The notes beneath the pieces are model-generated. The model ran no database searches. It worked only from the letters and a program-made list of their open reading frames with translations, and was not told the DNA's origin. Below are positions 22,597-33,348 of a stretch of 64,000 bases of DNA, in pieces. The position numbers were made by a program, and so were the translations under genes. The stretch is taken from positions 1 through 64,000 of the forward strand of contig JAIQDT010014633.1 of assembly GCA_021521415.1 (NCBI GenBank), given 5' to 3'. This stretch comes from Bidens hawaiensis (lineage: Eukaryota > Streptophyta > Magnoliopsida > Asterales > Asteraceae). Within the stretch, counting starts at the first letter, position 1. Every line of letters begins with the position of its first letter.

Positions 22597-23284
22597 TGTA
22601 ACATCCCAAATATTATAATATTAAATAAAGAAAGATTTCATTAAGTGGTCGTGTGTTAAATAAATATTTTAATATCAAGTAAAGAAAGGATCATGGACTT
22701 AGATTAATTAAGGTGGTTTAAATGGTAATGGGCTTTAGGTCCATGGGCTTCAAGAGGTATAAATACCCCCCTTAAACCATCCTAAAACCCTAATCCTCAT
22801 TCCACCTTCCATAATTGCCTACACACTCAAAACACACACACATACAACCACATATATACGGCCGAGAGAGGAAAGGGAAGAACGAGATCGAGCGTACGTG
22901 ATTCTTGATAGATTCTTCAATACACAAGACAAACACAAGATCTAAAGTTCATAACTAAGCCAACAAACCCTAAAAAAAGGTATGTTTTGATCTTAAAGTT
23001 TACGTTTTTATTAACGTTTAACCTTGAAACTTAGAACGAGATTAGATCGGGTGTAAATGAAACGTAAAGTTGTAACTTGATGCTAAAACGAACTGAACGG
23101 GCCTGCAAACAGGTGCGGCTCGTTTAAAATCAACCTTAGATCTAGTATAAAACGTTTTAAGCCTAAAGGTCCAAACTTTATGTTTTTCCGGGCCGAGTTT
23201 TGCTCGAAGAAGATCATGAAAATGCTGTCGGGTTTGGTTAGTATCATATCCAACGATTTCACGACGAAACGGATACAATTAAGG

Positions 23285-23500
23285 GGTTTAGAGCGAACCG
23301 TAGCTGCTGCTGGGTAACTTCGCCTGCAGCTAAGTTCGCTGCAACTAGGTTCGCCGTGTAAGTTCGCTTATGGTTAACTTCGCTGCATGCAAGTTCGCAT
23401 ACTGTTAACTTCGTTGTATATAAGTTCACTGAATGATTAAGTTCGCTTAAGTTAAGTTCGCTTAACATGTATGTTCGCTTACATTTATGTCCGCTCATAA
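23285..23500. repeat. Imperfect AAGTTCGCT-type short tandem repeats in the LTR
   Basis: About ten TTCGC/TTCGT cores spaced at 15-22 bp, often preceded by TAA or AAG. The sister LTR has TTCGTTA-rich repeats at the same relative place (about 50940-51180). Confidence 0.65.
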
Positions 23501-24176
23501 ATGTAAGGTGACGAATCAGATAGCGAATCCGACTTAGTTCGTTATGAAGAATAGGTTAACGAATTAGTAAAATTAATAAAAATCCTAGTGAAAAATGTGT
23601 TAAGACAGTTAATGGAAATAAAATTTTTCCAAGCTGACTTGGCAGCTTAAACCCAGCTAGGGGCTCTGCCCCTTGGACACCGCTAGGGGATGCCGCCCCT
23701 AGAACCCCGCTGCCAGCCCGTTCGTTGTAGGTTATATAAAGATAGAAATACTATATGAGTAGTAATAGTTAATTGATACATCTAAATATTATACAGTTAG
23801 CCGTGCACAGTTCAACAAGGGAATAAGATTAACGGGGAGCGTAACAAGATTCAGGTGTGTCTCTAGCCCCATTTCCTTGTTATGTTTTCGGGGCTGTGTG
23901 CATACTCAATGTGATAGTTAATACACTTAACATAAATGGTAAGTGTATGCCGTGTATGATTTATATGTTAATTATGTATATCTTGAACGTGAACGAAAGT
24001 TTGTCGGTACGTGAACAATCTTCGGATATTGCATGGATTGACAAGGGAGGTATGTAACTAGTAGATGAATGTGTATGATAGATATATGTACAACATATGA
24101 ATATGTATGAATGAGTAAAGAATGTATATGTGTGTTACGGGTATGTAAAGATAGAATGTATGAAGACAAAGAACTA

Positions 24177-24330
24177 AGGGATCATACCCTAATAATATCT
24201 GAGATAGAGAAGAAAGGGATCTGACCCTAATAATATCTGAGATAGACAAGAAAGGGATCAGACCCTAATAATATTTGAGATAGAAAAGGAAAGGATCAGA
24301 CCCTAATAATATATGAGATAGAATGGACAG
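24177..24330. repeat. Four tandem copies of a roughly 46-bp unit (GGATCAGACCCTAATAATAT...)
   Basis: The unit carries ACCCTAATAATATnTGAGATAGA. Three diverged copies occur at 51829-51915 in the sister solo LTR. Confidence 0.75.
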
Positions 24331-24755
24331 TAAATATACAGAAAGTAATAAAGTAAGTATGTATGTATGAAGTTATGTATGAAAGTAAAATAGTAAAGTA
24401 ATTATTATGTATCTTCGGATGCATAATTGAAGGTAAGGGTACAAATATGTGATTAACTAGAACTCACTCAGCGTAGCTGACTTTTAGTATGCACGCAGGT
24501 GAGTAGGATGAGACAGTTGGCTTGAGCGGGGACATATGGCGGGAGAATAAAGAAGCTGGCATCTGGAGTCTTATTTGTTAATGTTGAACTAAAAGATTTT
24601 TTTAAGTTATGTTTTAAAGACAAGTTATGAATGTTTGTAATGACTGCTGATGTTTTATGTTATTCTGCGAAAGTTTTAATTAACTCTGATATCTAGAACT
24701 TTGTTTATGAGTAAATCCAACACCAAATGTAGGGCACCGGTAACGGGGCCTTACA

Positions 24756-25359
24756 TATGGTTTGGTTTCTTCTTTCAGGCACTCCGTTTGGATGTGGGGT
24801 GTACGGGGTTGTAAATAATATGCCACACCTATACTTGACAAGTAATCTTACAACACATGGGATGTAAACTCACCTATGTTGTCGGTTCGTATGGTTTCGA
24901 GTTTTTTGCCCTTTTCATTTTCCACCCTTTTCACGATATCCATGAGTAAGCCCACAACTTGGTCTTTCATCTTTATCGTGGAAACCCACATATAGCGGGT
25001 GTAATCGACAACAACAACTAAGAATTACTAATTTCCATTGTGTCTCGGGGTAATCGCGCCACCAACGAAACGAGTCGTGCATCCCAAATCTCTTTAGCAG
25101 TGGAAAGGTGAGCCACCTGCATCACCAAAGCCTCCTCCATGGCCTAATAAAGATACACAATTGCCAACCCGTCTATCTTCGAGTCGATCATCATTTCCAT
25201 TCTTGGTTCAATAGCCTCCAACAACCCTTGAACCTTGATGATTGCTTTGATTTTTATCGTCCAAATTGTGTAACCGGTGGACGCAAGAATCAGACATTGA
25301 ATCGAGAAGGAACTCGGTTCTTTGGGAAAACCGACTTGATTACTTGGCCCTTCTCCCAT
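24756..25359 (-). pseudogene. Ty1/copia gag start fused by deletion to integrase core
   Basis: On the minus strand, an ATG at about 25359 begins a copia gag N-terminus (YTIWTIKIKAI, QGLLEAIEP) and continues to a TAKEIWDA-type block near 25090. It then passes abruptly into the integrase core (GPITP-like; RTDN and GEF motifs at about 24860-24900). Protease and the rest of gag are missing, so an internal deletion joined the two. The integrase is interrupted at 24756 by the solo LTR and resumes at 22596. Stops are frequent. Confidence 0.75.
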
Positions 25360-25727
25360 CTTTCTTCTTGTTCGTCTTTAATTCAACAGCGGGCTCGTCT
25401 CAATTTTCTTTATGGAGTCATAAAAGACTTGTTATCTTTTGGTTTGGAAAAAAAAACTTTTAAATACCTTAAAAGTAATATTAATCTTCCCTTCTCATAA
25501 CCTGTGACCACAACAAAACAAAATACCGTTGACTTTAATCACCTTCTGCTCTTCTTGTCTTGTCGGTTTACACAAATCTTCCACAAACTTTGAAGATAAA
25601 TTGACCTCTTGGTTTAAATAAACCCACAAATTCCAAGGACAAGTCACGAAGCCAGAAAAATAATTGTTTCACCTTCTTGTTTCGATCAGAACCTTACAAG
25701 CAGGTCACTGAAACCATGTAAGACCTG

Positions 25728-25850
25728 TGTGGCATCTAACACCCGTGTGGCAAACTAAGACCTTTGTAGCAATAAGATATGTGTGGCAAACAAAGACCCA
25801 TGTGTGGCAACTAAGTCCTGAGTGGCAGATAAATCATGTGTGGTTAGAAC
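25728..25850. repeat. Short repeats of TGTGTGGCAAnnAAGACC
   Basis: Six or seven imperfect copies of an 18-22 bp unit directly upstream of the plus-strand copia gag remnant. Confidence 0.6.
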
Positions 25851-25886
25851 AAAAACCATAAACTTGTGTGGTTCAATCAAGTATTA

Positions 25887-26725
25887 TAAGATAAGATGTC
25901 TGGAAAAGAAGATTCGTCAAGTAGATCAACAAAGCTTCGTGAGCAAGGATATATATCTCTTCAATGTCAAAATTAATTGAGTCAAACTACACGACATGGG
26001 CATTGTTGGTGGAGACAGTGTTAAAGGCTTATGGTATTTGGGAAGCAGTAAGCTCAAAAGAAGAAGAAGAAAAGAAGAAGGCATATACGGCCAAGGCAAT
26101 GATCCTACAAACATTGCCTGAAGATATTTTGATGCAAGTGGCACAACACTTGACAACAAAATAAGTGTGGGACGCATTAAGTTCGGCACGTAGGAGTGGT
26201 TCTAGTTAGAAGGCACGTCTACAAACATTAAGGAGCGACTTAGAAATACTAAAAATGAAAGAAAATGAAACAGTGAGTGATTTATCTGGAAAATTGAGAA
26301 GCAAAAGAGCCAAATTTAAAAGTTTTGATTCCAATCTCAAGGATAAGATACTTATAAGGAAATTGCTCAATTCAGTTCCAAAGAAGTTTCTACCAATCAT
26401 GGCATCTATCAAGAAATATTTGGAAATTAACAAAATGCCATTTGAAGAAGCAGTGGGAAGAATAATAGCCTTTGAATAACGCCTTAAAAGTCAAGACGAA
26501 CCAGAAGACGATCACGAAAGAAAGCTCCTGATGGCTAGTAATCATCCTAAGAACTAGCATCGTAGAAAGGGCATAGAAGCCAAGACAAAGAGTAAGGAAG
26601 AGAACCTTTCAATGAGGAAAGAGGACGTGGAAATGCAAGTCGCGAAAACAAAGACAAAAGTGATCTCAAGTGTAATTATCAATGTAATGAATATAGTCAC
26701 TTTGCATATGAATGCCCAAAGTGAA
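25887..26725 (+). pseudogene. Ty1/copia gag remnant (plus strand)
   Basis: Frames at 25964-26164 and 26255-26479 carry the gag capsid-like signature (NYTTWALLVE, YGIWEAV, RLQTL-like block, SDLSGKLR, KKFLPIMASI). A degenerate zinc knuckle (CNYQCNEYSHFAYEC) follows at about 26670-26720. In-frame stops and small frameshifts separate the blocks. No protease, integrase or RT follows; a purine tract and LTR-like sequence come next, so the internal region is reduced to gag. Confidence 0.75.
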
Positions 26726-26831
26726 AAAAAAAAAAGAAAATGAGAAAGATCCAGAGGCTCATCTCATACATAATTTAACTACATTACTATGAAGACAAAG
26801 CAAGCTGCGTTGAAGATCTAGATTAAGGGGG

Positions 26832-27172
26832 TGATTCTTGGTTATTGATCTCGTTAAAGATTCGTTAAATATTTTGTTAGTTTATTATAGAATAGATAAA
26901 CCTTTTAAAAAGTTCAGTTAAGAAATTTAGGGTGCAAAGTGTAATTAGTTAATAGTTTGTGTATATTGTTGTAATTAGTTAGAATATACACGAGGGTTGT
27001 GTCGTATTTACGAACCATCGCGACGGTAAAATGTAACCGCCAGAGGAATACCTCCGGCCACCACCGTTGTATATCCATCTGTTTCAATGACAAATCAATA
27101 ATACAATTTGTTCTTGTTTAATCATTGTTATTTGCATTTTAATTGTTTGATTAATCGATCCCGAGGCCTTCA
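26832..27172 (+). mobile_element. Candidate 3' LTR of the plus-strand gag-only copia element
   Basis: The polypurine tract AGATTAAGGGGG (about 26820-26831) is followed by TGATTCTTGGTT. A TG...CA unit ends near 27172 (GGCCTTCA) and contains AATCAATAATACAA, a polyadenylation-like stretch. No 5' LTR or target duplication was identified. Confidence 0.4.
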
Positions 27173-27342
27173 AATTCAGTGTCAGTGGATATCCATTGAT
27201 TTTGTGGTGAAATGTGGTGAAGCATAACCTAAAGAAATACACAATAAGCAGTTCTTTAGCAACACAAAATTTAAAAACATTAATTGTTTATCCAATATGT
27301 TTAAATAGTTAAACCCAATACATAAAAAGAACAGATGGCTGG

Positions 27343-29100
27343 TTAAGTAAGTGTGTTTGCATAAAAATCAGCACATGCTTGGCATTCACAATCCACGAGC
27401 CTGCACACGTCACATCCAAAACACACACAATACTTGCAACCTTTGCAATTGCTACTCTTTGGGCATCCGCTATGTGGTCTTGAACTCCTCTGCCCAAGGT
27501 CTTCGCATGTCCACCTTCATCAAAAAGGTTTTATGAATGATAACAAATCAACTTATTAAAAATTAGCTCTTAGATATATAGATAGATAAAGTTACCTGCC
27601 GCAACTCATGTCACTGCAAGTTCGGTTTTCCCTTGCAGCTGCAAAGTGATAAGACTTGCACACGTCCTTTGTCTTAAGTTCAAAGCGACACACCTTGTGA
27701 CACGCGGTACAACTCAAGAACTCGTCTCGATGGGAGACTTTGTTGCGTGGTCTAACATATTCATCTCCTTTATAGTACCTCAGCAAACATGTTTGTGCTA
27801 ATTTTATCTTCTTGAGGTTGGAGTTAAGAACCCAAATCTTGGTCCTCCAATTTGGCACATTCATACAACCCGATGCGTGTTTCACAAGTTTTGCAGGACT
27901 GCTAAACACTATTACAACCAAAAGTACCATATATAAGATTTTATAACAAAAGATATAATAACAGTATGTGGTTGTATGAGAGTTTGATCATGCCTTCTTT
28001 GCAGTCTAGAGTGCAATGACAAGTAGAGCGGATGGTGCCATCGTCACTGATTCTGAGGATGACTAACGAGTCCCCCAACCTTTTGTTTGTGCACCCACAT
28101 GCTATTTCAACATAATGCGACGCTCTCACCAAGATTTTCTCAGCAAAGGCAGCCAATTCCTCATCTGTAAATAGAGTCCCATTTCCTGTTGTTTGTGCAA
28201 CCAAATTCAATTCGGTTACAAATTTAAAGAACTATAAGCATGGTTTATTTTATATTTTTTGAAAACTATTTCAATTACTAAGATGCTTGAAATAATATAA
28301 ATTTCACACAACTTTTATGAACTAGGAAAAACAGTATTAAAAGAATCTAACAACTTAAGAGTGAACAATCATCATACCTAATCATACCTAAATGTTATGA
28401 AAAGAGAAGGCATTTATACAAATAGACACTTAATCTTAATCTTTGTTAACATACCAAATACCTCGATTGTGCTAAAGTGGATTCAAAGATCGTGCTGATT
28501 TATGATAAACTAATTTCGATTGCTGAACGAAAATCATATATTAATGTAAAATCAAATGAAATAATGCTAATTGTGTCTGCTATCATTAATCTATCATTAA
28601 TCTTTTTGGATCTGGAAATTTAATTACACATGCTGTCTAATTTATAGTTTTATAAATATGGTTATCACAGTAGTTACAATTCTAGTAAAAAGATTGTCAA
28701 TCGGCAGACAAATTATCAATTACACAATCACCAAGCATCAACCTGAAGTAGATCTAGTGAACTGATTGAAATGTAGAAAATTGATTGCAAAACCATGACC
28801 GAATTGAACCAAAAATAGCAACTTAAACAATTCCGTTCATCAGAAATCAAAATAGGACACCTTTATCACAAACTTTAATCGCAAGCAGATCCAATCAATC
28901 GATTAACGATCTTAGAAGCATCAACTGAATTGAATCATATATAGCACAACTCAAGCAATTTAAATGAACCTAAATCAAAATCGAGCACATATAGCAACAT
29001 CAACTTCAATTTGCAAAATCAAAACTGAAATTAAACACGATTTGTAACATTGAAAGAAGTACACAAAAGGATAAAGAGATGTTTCTTTACCCAGCGCCAT
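27343..29100 (-). CDS. ULT1-like: ULTRAPETALA-like developmental chromatin regulator, four coding exons
   Basis: ULTRAPETALA proteins are plant SAND-type, Cys-rich nuclear factors that act with trithorax-group functions and limit shoot and floral meristem size. Coding exons on the minus strand: 29091-29100 (ATG plus seven bases), 27994-28185, 27596-27908 and 27343-27514. They total 687 bp (228 residues), close to the family length. Residues 4-14 show the family start (GNGTLFTDEEL), then CGCTNKRLGD, CHCTLDC, RYYKGDEY, SHRDEF and CTACHKVCRF. The C-terminal Cys cluster has CKGCKYCVCFGC and CECQACADF. All phases fit. Introns 1 (905 bp) and 3 (81 bp) are GT-AG. Intron 2 (85 bp, 27909-27993) needs a GC donor (AAG|GCATGA) and acceptor TAATAG. 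It could instead be a mutated GT donor. A tentative TATA box and a SINE lie upstream. Confidence 0.82.
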
Positions 29101-29180
29101 GTATCTTAAATTGAGTGTCCTTCAATTGTGTTCGAAGAGCTTTGGCTTGTGATTGAACGTCCAAATCTCACCATTTGAAA

Positions 29181-29197
29181 TTTATAGAAAATATATA
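29181..29197 (-). promoter_or_regulatory. TATA boxes of the ULT-like gene
   Basis: Minus-strand CTATATATTTTCTATAAATT contains two TATA candidates, 80-100 bp upstream of the ATG. This leaves a 5' UTR of about 50-60 nt. Confidence 0.5.
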
Positions 29198-29487
29198 GGG
29201 CTAGAGTTGTCTTCAACTTGGTTAGATTTCCTTTATAACACCGTCAATTGTAATTTTTTTTGCCAAATCAGCACATGAAATCCTAAACGGCATCGTTTCG
29301 TATATTTCTTATTCGCGTGACTGTTATGTCCAGTGACATGAAAATTGTGATACCAGAATATCCGGCTCCTTTTTTGTTCTTTTTCATTATATCTCATCAT
29401 TTTAACTTCAGTTTCCCAGAAGCTGCCATCAATTTTAATTTTGATATGAAATACAAAATTCACAAGAAAACCATTTATGGTCATATA

Positions 29488-29625
29488 TCGAGGTCTCACT
29501 GAAAGCAGCCTCGCTCTATCCTATGATCGAGATAAAGTTTGCTCCATCTCACCTTTCTCAGACCCCACTTTCTAAGTGGGATATTACTTTGTACATTTGT
29601 TTGTTTGATTTATGAGGGAAAATCA
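29488..29625 (+). mobile_element. SINE 3' body with TTTG-repeat tail
   Basis: The stretch GGTCTCACTGAAAGCAGCC, CAGACCCCACTT, AAGTGGGATATTACT and the tail TTTGTTTGTTTG match the body of a widespread plant SINE type, known to me from memory. The pol III A-box head is not clear, so the copy is 5'-eroded. It lies about 390 bp upstream of the ULT-like start codon. Confidence 0.5.
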
Positions 29626-29825
29626 ATAACTGCTCAAAATGTAAGGAAAGTTTGATTGGCAAACTATCTTTTGAAAAAAGAATTGAACTACGAAGAAAAT
29701 GTATTTGAAACGAAACCAGCAAAGAAATTCAAATTTTGTAATTTAAATAAACTGGAAGTTTTTGAAAGAGATGGAATTTGAATAAACAAGAAGTTTACAA
29801 AAGAATTAGAATTTGTGAAGTACAT

Positions 29826-30461
29826 AGATGATAAATTATCATGTTTGATTTACAAATTTGATAAGGAAATTGGAACATGCTTGCAGCCTCAGATAAACCC
29901 AAGAACCCACTGCAAATACTCTTTCAGAACGGTCTTTATCCGCCTGCTGCTTCATTCGATTTTGAGCTCTCAAAAGAAATCTGAGAACCTGTATTGTAGT
30001 CTCCCTATTTCTCACAAACAAATCCACTTTTGGATTAGTATTATCCTTAGCAACATAAGGAACATGAATTGGTGGAACTATCCCATAGTCGTACGGGGTC
30101 ATGACAATTGAAGCACGATAAGAAGTGTTACACCACCATTGGGCTAGAGGCAACAATTTGAACCAAGTATGTGGTCTCTCCAATACCATACACCTCAAAC
30201 ATCCTTCCAAACAGCGGTTGACAACCTCAGTTAAATCAGAAACAATGGTAACAAAGCCATAAACCCCTTCCAGAAATTACTTAAAAATATACTATCTTTA
30301 CCAGAAACAATGGTAACAGGACAGCCATGGTGTTTATCATCTCTCAAAGTATTGAAGTTACCAACCACCACTCTGTTTTTCCATGTTAGTAATGCACCAT
30401 CCCATTTAAAATGACTTATTTCTTGACCATTCTGCAATTGTTGCCAAATCATAGATACTTA
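29826..30461 (-). pseudogene. Ty3/gypsy integrase remnant (C-terminal part), internally deleted
   Basis: The minus strand at 29839-30210 encodes the integrase C-terminal side (LAQWWCNTSY, MTPYDYG, PPIHVPYVA, MKQQADKDRSER, VGSWVYLRLQ). At 30231-30452 the block WDGALLTWKNRVVVGN is joined directly to GCPVTIVSGKDSIFLSNFW, so the zinc-binding region and first catalytic region are deleted. The pol continues at 33349 beyond a copia insertion. Confidence 0.85.
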
Positions 30462-30810
30462 TGTTGGGTTTAATGTGGAGGCTCGATTGTTTTGGGTCCG
30501 GTTCAAGAGAATTATGGAGCAGGAAATTAGAAGATCAAATTGGTTGGCCCGCTTTGTTTTAATTCAAGCCCATATTAGTTGTCTTGGTGAACAAGTTGAA
30601 AACCCTAATCTTGTATCTATATATTTAGACTTGTACTTGTAATTCCTCATCACGAGGGAGGCAGTAGCAATAATAAAATACCCTGTGCAGCCTGTGGACG
30701 TAGGTCAGGTTAGACCGAACCACGTTAAATCTCGTGTGTTCATCTTCGTTTTTATTTCTCTTGTAGATTATATTGTGTTTGTGTGTGTTGAAATACTTGA
30801 ATCTCTAACA
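30462..30810 (+). repeat. 5' LTR of the non-autonomous copia element
   Basis: 349 bp, TG...CA. It includes TATATATTTAGACTTG (TATA-like) and CAATAATAAAATA (polyadenylation-like). Confidence 0.8.
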
Positions 30811-30811
30811 G

Positions 30812-30823
30812 TGGTATAGAGCC
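30812..30823 (+). other. Primer-binding site (initiator-Met tRNA type)
   Basis: TGGTATAGAGCC, one base short of the canonical TGGTATCAGAGC, lies one base after the 5' LTR. Confidence 0.7.
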
Positions 30824-31325
30824 GAGGTTACGGTTATACACGGGTGGAACACAATCGCAAGAGAAAAGTTGGTTGATTAGGGTTGTTATCGGCAGCCGTA
30901 GCCATCAAAACAACCATCGATCGAGGTTTACTCTTTCGATTTATGTTTGATCAAGTAGAATTAAAAGTTATTTCTTGTCTTATATGAATTAATACGTACA
31001 GTCGCACCATCGTATATTGTCCACATATCTCCTTATAATTAATAATTCATTGTTGTGTGAATTAATAACACAATTGATTGTGTTTAGAATAACCAACGTT
31101 CAAGTCTTGGGTTACAATTGAAAGCCACCGCCAAGTGTAATCAAAAGTCAACAAAGTTTTATTGTTGTGTTGACCAATCATTCCAAAAGCAGTTTGGGGT
31201 TGATTTGTGAGTTTGAAGTGGGTTTTGATTATCGAGTTTTGGCTTATTTATCGGGCAGTTTAGCCGGGTGGTTTTGTTGTGGTTGTCAGGGGTTATTTTT
31301 ATTCAAGTTTCGTTTAGTCATTGTC

Positions 31326-32473
31326 ATGGCAGAAGACGGAAAGGTTATGATACAGAAGTTTGATGGGCAGAAGTTTGGTTGGTGGAAGATGCAGGTTGAG
31401 GCGCTACTTTGTCAGAAAGACTTGGATGTAGTGCTAGAAGATGAAAAACTAGAAAAGATGTCAGAAGCAGATTGAAAGAAGTTAGACAAGAAGGCTTGGG
31501 CATGTATTACTTTGTCATTGTCGGAAGATGTGGCATTTAACATCATGAAGGAAACCACAGCGCGTGGTATGATGGATGCACTATCCAACATGTCTGAGAA
31601 GCCCTCTGCCGCAAATAAGGTCTATCTTATCCAAGAGCTAGTGACTATAAGAATGAAAGAGGGTGGGTCTATTGCAACGCATATTAATAATCTTAATTCG
31701 ATCATGTCCCGCTTAGTGTCAGCCGATATTAAGTTTGATGATGAAGTTCAAGGTATTTTGTTGTTATTATCTTTGCCCGACAGTTGGTGGTAAACAGTGA
31801 CTGCGGTTTGTAGTTCGTTTACAAGAATTACTTTTGATCGGATTCGGGATTTGATTCTTGGAGAAGATTCAAGACGCAGAAGTTCAGCTGGTAATATATT
31901 AGTCACAGAAGGCAGATGTAGAGGAAAACAACGAGATAGTGGGAGCAGGAAGAGGAGTCAGTCTAGGACTCATAAAGATATTGAATGCTGGGGTTGTAAA
32001 GAGAAGGACACTTCAAGAATCAGTGTCCAAATGAGAAGAATGAAAAGAAAGAAGTCAACACTGCAGAAGAATGCTTAGATGATGAGTTTTTAGTTCTTAC
32101 TGTTGAGGATAATGTTGATTCCTGGGTCATGGATTCTGGTGCTTTATTTCATGCTACCCACAACAGTGAAGCATTGCAGAATCTGAAGGAAGGTGATTTT
32201 AGTAAGGTTAAACTGGCGAAAAATGATGTTCTTAATGTTACAGGCATGGGTGACATGAATTTAGTTACTTCAGCCGGTTTATGGACCTTGAAGGATGTCA
32301 GAGTGATTCCAAGCTTACAGAAAAAGTTGATTTCTGTTGGAAAGTTGGATGAACAGGGACATGAGGTTAAATTTGGGAACGGGCAGTGGAAAGTTGTTAA
32401 GGGAAATCTTGTCATAGCTCGGGGAAGAAAGAGGGGTTCGTTATATATGGTCAATTATCGTCTGAGAGAGTGA
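31326..32473 (+). pseudogene. Copia gag and protease remnant
   Basis: The gag start (KFDGQKFGWWKMQVEALL) is at 31326. A stop interrupts it near 31473, and gag continues at 31512-31793 (NKVYLIQELVTIRMKEGGS). After another stop, a basic zinc-knuckle-like region lies at 31797-32078 (ECWGCKEKD). The protease (WVMDSGA, 32120-32150) and the conserved pre-integrase block (LISVGKLDEQGH) end at 32473. Integrase, RT and RNase H are deleted. The residual sequence to 32995 is non-coding apart from a short tail. Confidence 0.8.
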
Positions 32474-32995
32474 CCGACCAATTTTAGAAGAAGAACAAAA
32501 AGTCTGGTTCACAGAGTCTAGTGGGCAAAAAAGATTTGTTTTGCAGGAGATATATCCTGAGCCACAGGTCAGATTCAGGTTGAACATGCTAAAAGAGGTT
32601 AGAAAAACCAGTCATAGGTTTTCGCGGCAGTGGGAGCACTGGCAGTCAGTCAGTCAAAGATTTAGCCTGAGTTACCAGACAGTGGGTTAAGAGAACCAGT
32701 ATTTCAGCGGTTAAAGTCTCTCCAAAAGATTACCTGCTTAATATGGAGAGTGTTGTTTGTTCTCAAGGTATTCCAGGATTCGGCAATTCGTGTAAGTGGG
32801 AGCCGGTAAGTACAGAGAATGAGTTAGTGGCAGTTGTAGCCATGACTGATGTGTTGGAGCTCGGGGGAGCTTCAACGGGTGTTTAGGTTAACTGATGAGA
32901 AGGCGGATGCAACCAGGAAGATGAGGAAGATTACAAGAGGTACAAGCGATCATCGGTAGGCAGTTTGAAGTTTATCAAGCCTCCAAGTGGGAGAT

Positions 32996-33348
32996 TGTGG
33001 GGTTTAATGTGGAGGCTGGATTGTTTTGGGTCCGGTTCAAGAGAATTATGGAGCAGGAAATTAGAAGATCAAATTGGTTGGCCCGCTTTGTTTTAATTCA
33101 AGCCCATATTAGTTGTCTTGGTGAACAAGTAGAAAACCCTAATATCGTATCTATATATTTAGACTTGTACTTGTAATTCCTCATCACCAGTGTGGCAGTA
33201 GCAATAATAAAATACCCTGGTTGCAGCCTGTGAACGTAGGTCAGTTTAGACCGAACCACGTTAAATCTCGCGTGTTCATCTTCGTTTTTATTTCTCTTGC
33301 AGATTATATTGTGTTTGGGTGTGTGTAGAAATACCCGAATCCCTAACA
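32996..33348 (+). repeat. 3' LTR of the non-autonomous copia element
   Basis: 353 bp, colinear with 30462-30810. The first bases TGTG differ from TGTT in the 5' LTR. Confidence 0.8.

Larger units (their letters stand above)
22597..24755 (+). mobile_element. Solo LTR (2159 bp) with perfect TSD TATGG, same family as 41188-52339
   Basis: Starts TGTAACATCCCAAATATT and ends GGTAACGGGGCCTTACA. TATGG flanks both sides (22592-22596 and 24756-24760). It sits inside the copia integrase remnant. A TATA box (TATAAATA, 22758-22765) precedes a leader rich in CACACACA. Downstream are TTCGCT repeats (23285-23500), a GC-rich stem-forming block (about 23650-23715), and four copies of a roughly 46-bp unit. The 3' part near 24460-24540 matches 52050-52130. 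Confidence 0.85.
30462..33348 (+). mobile_element. Non-autonomous Ty1/copia element with both LTRs (2887 bp)
   Basis: The 5' LTR 30462-30810 (TGTTGGGTTT...CTCTAACA) and 3' LTR 32996-33348 differ at roughly 18 positions by eye, about 5%. A primer-binding site (TGGTATAGAGCC, 30812-30823) resembles initiator-Met tRNA complementarity. A purine tract (AAGTGGGAGAT) precedes the 3' LTR. Flanks ACTTA (30457-30461) and ACTTC (33349-33353) match at 4 of 5. The interior keeps gag and protease but lacks integrase and RT. It interrupts a gypsy pol. Confidence 0.85.
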
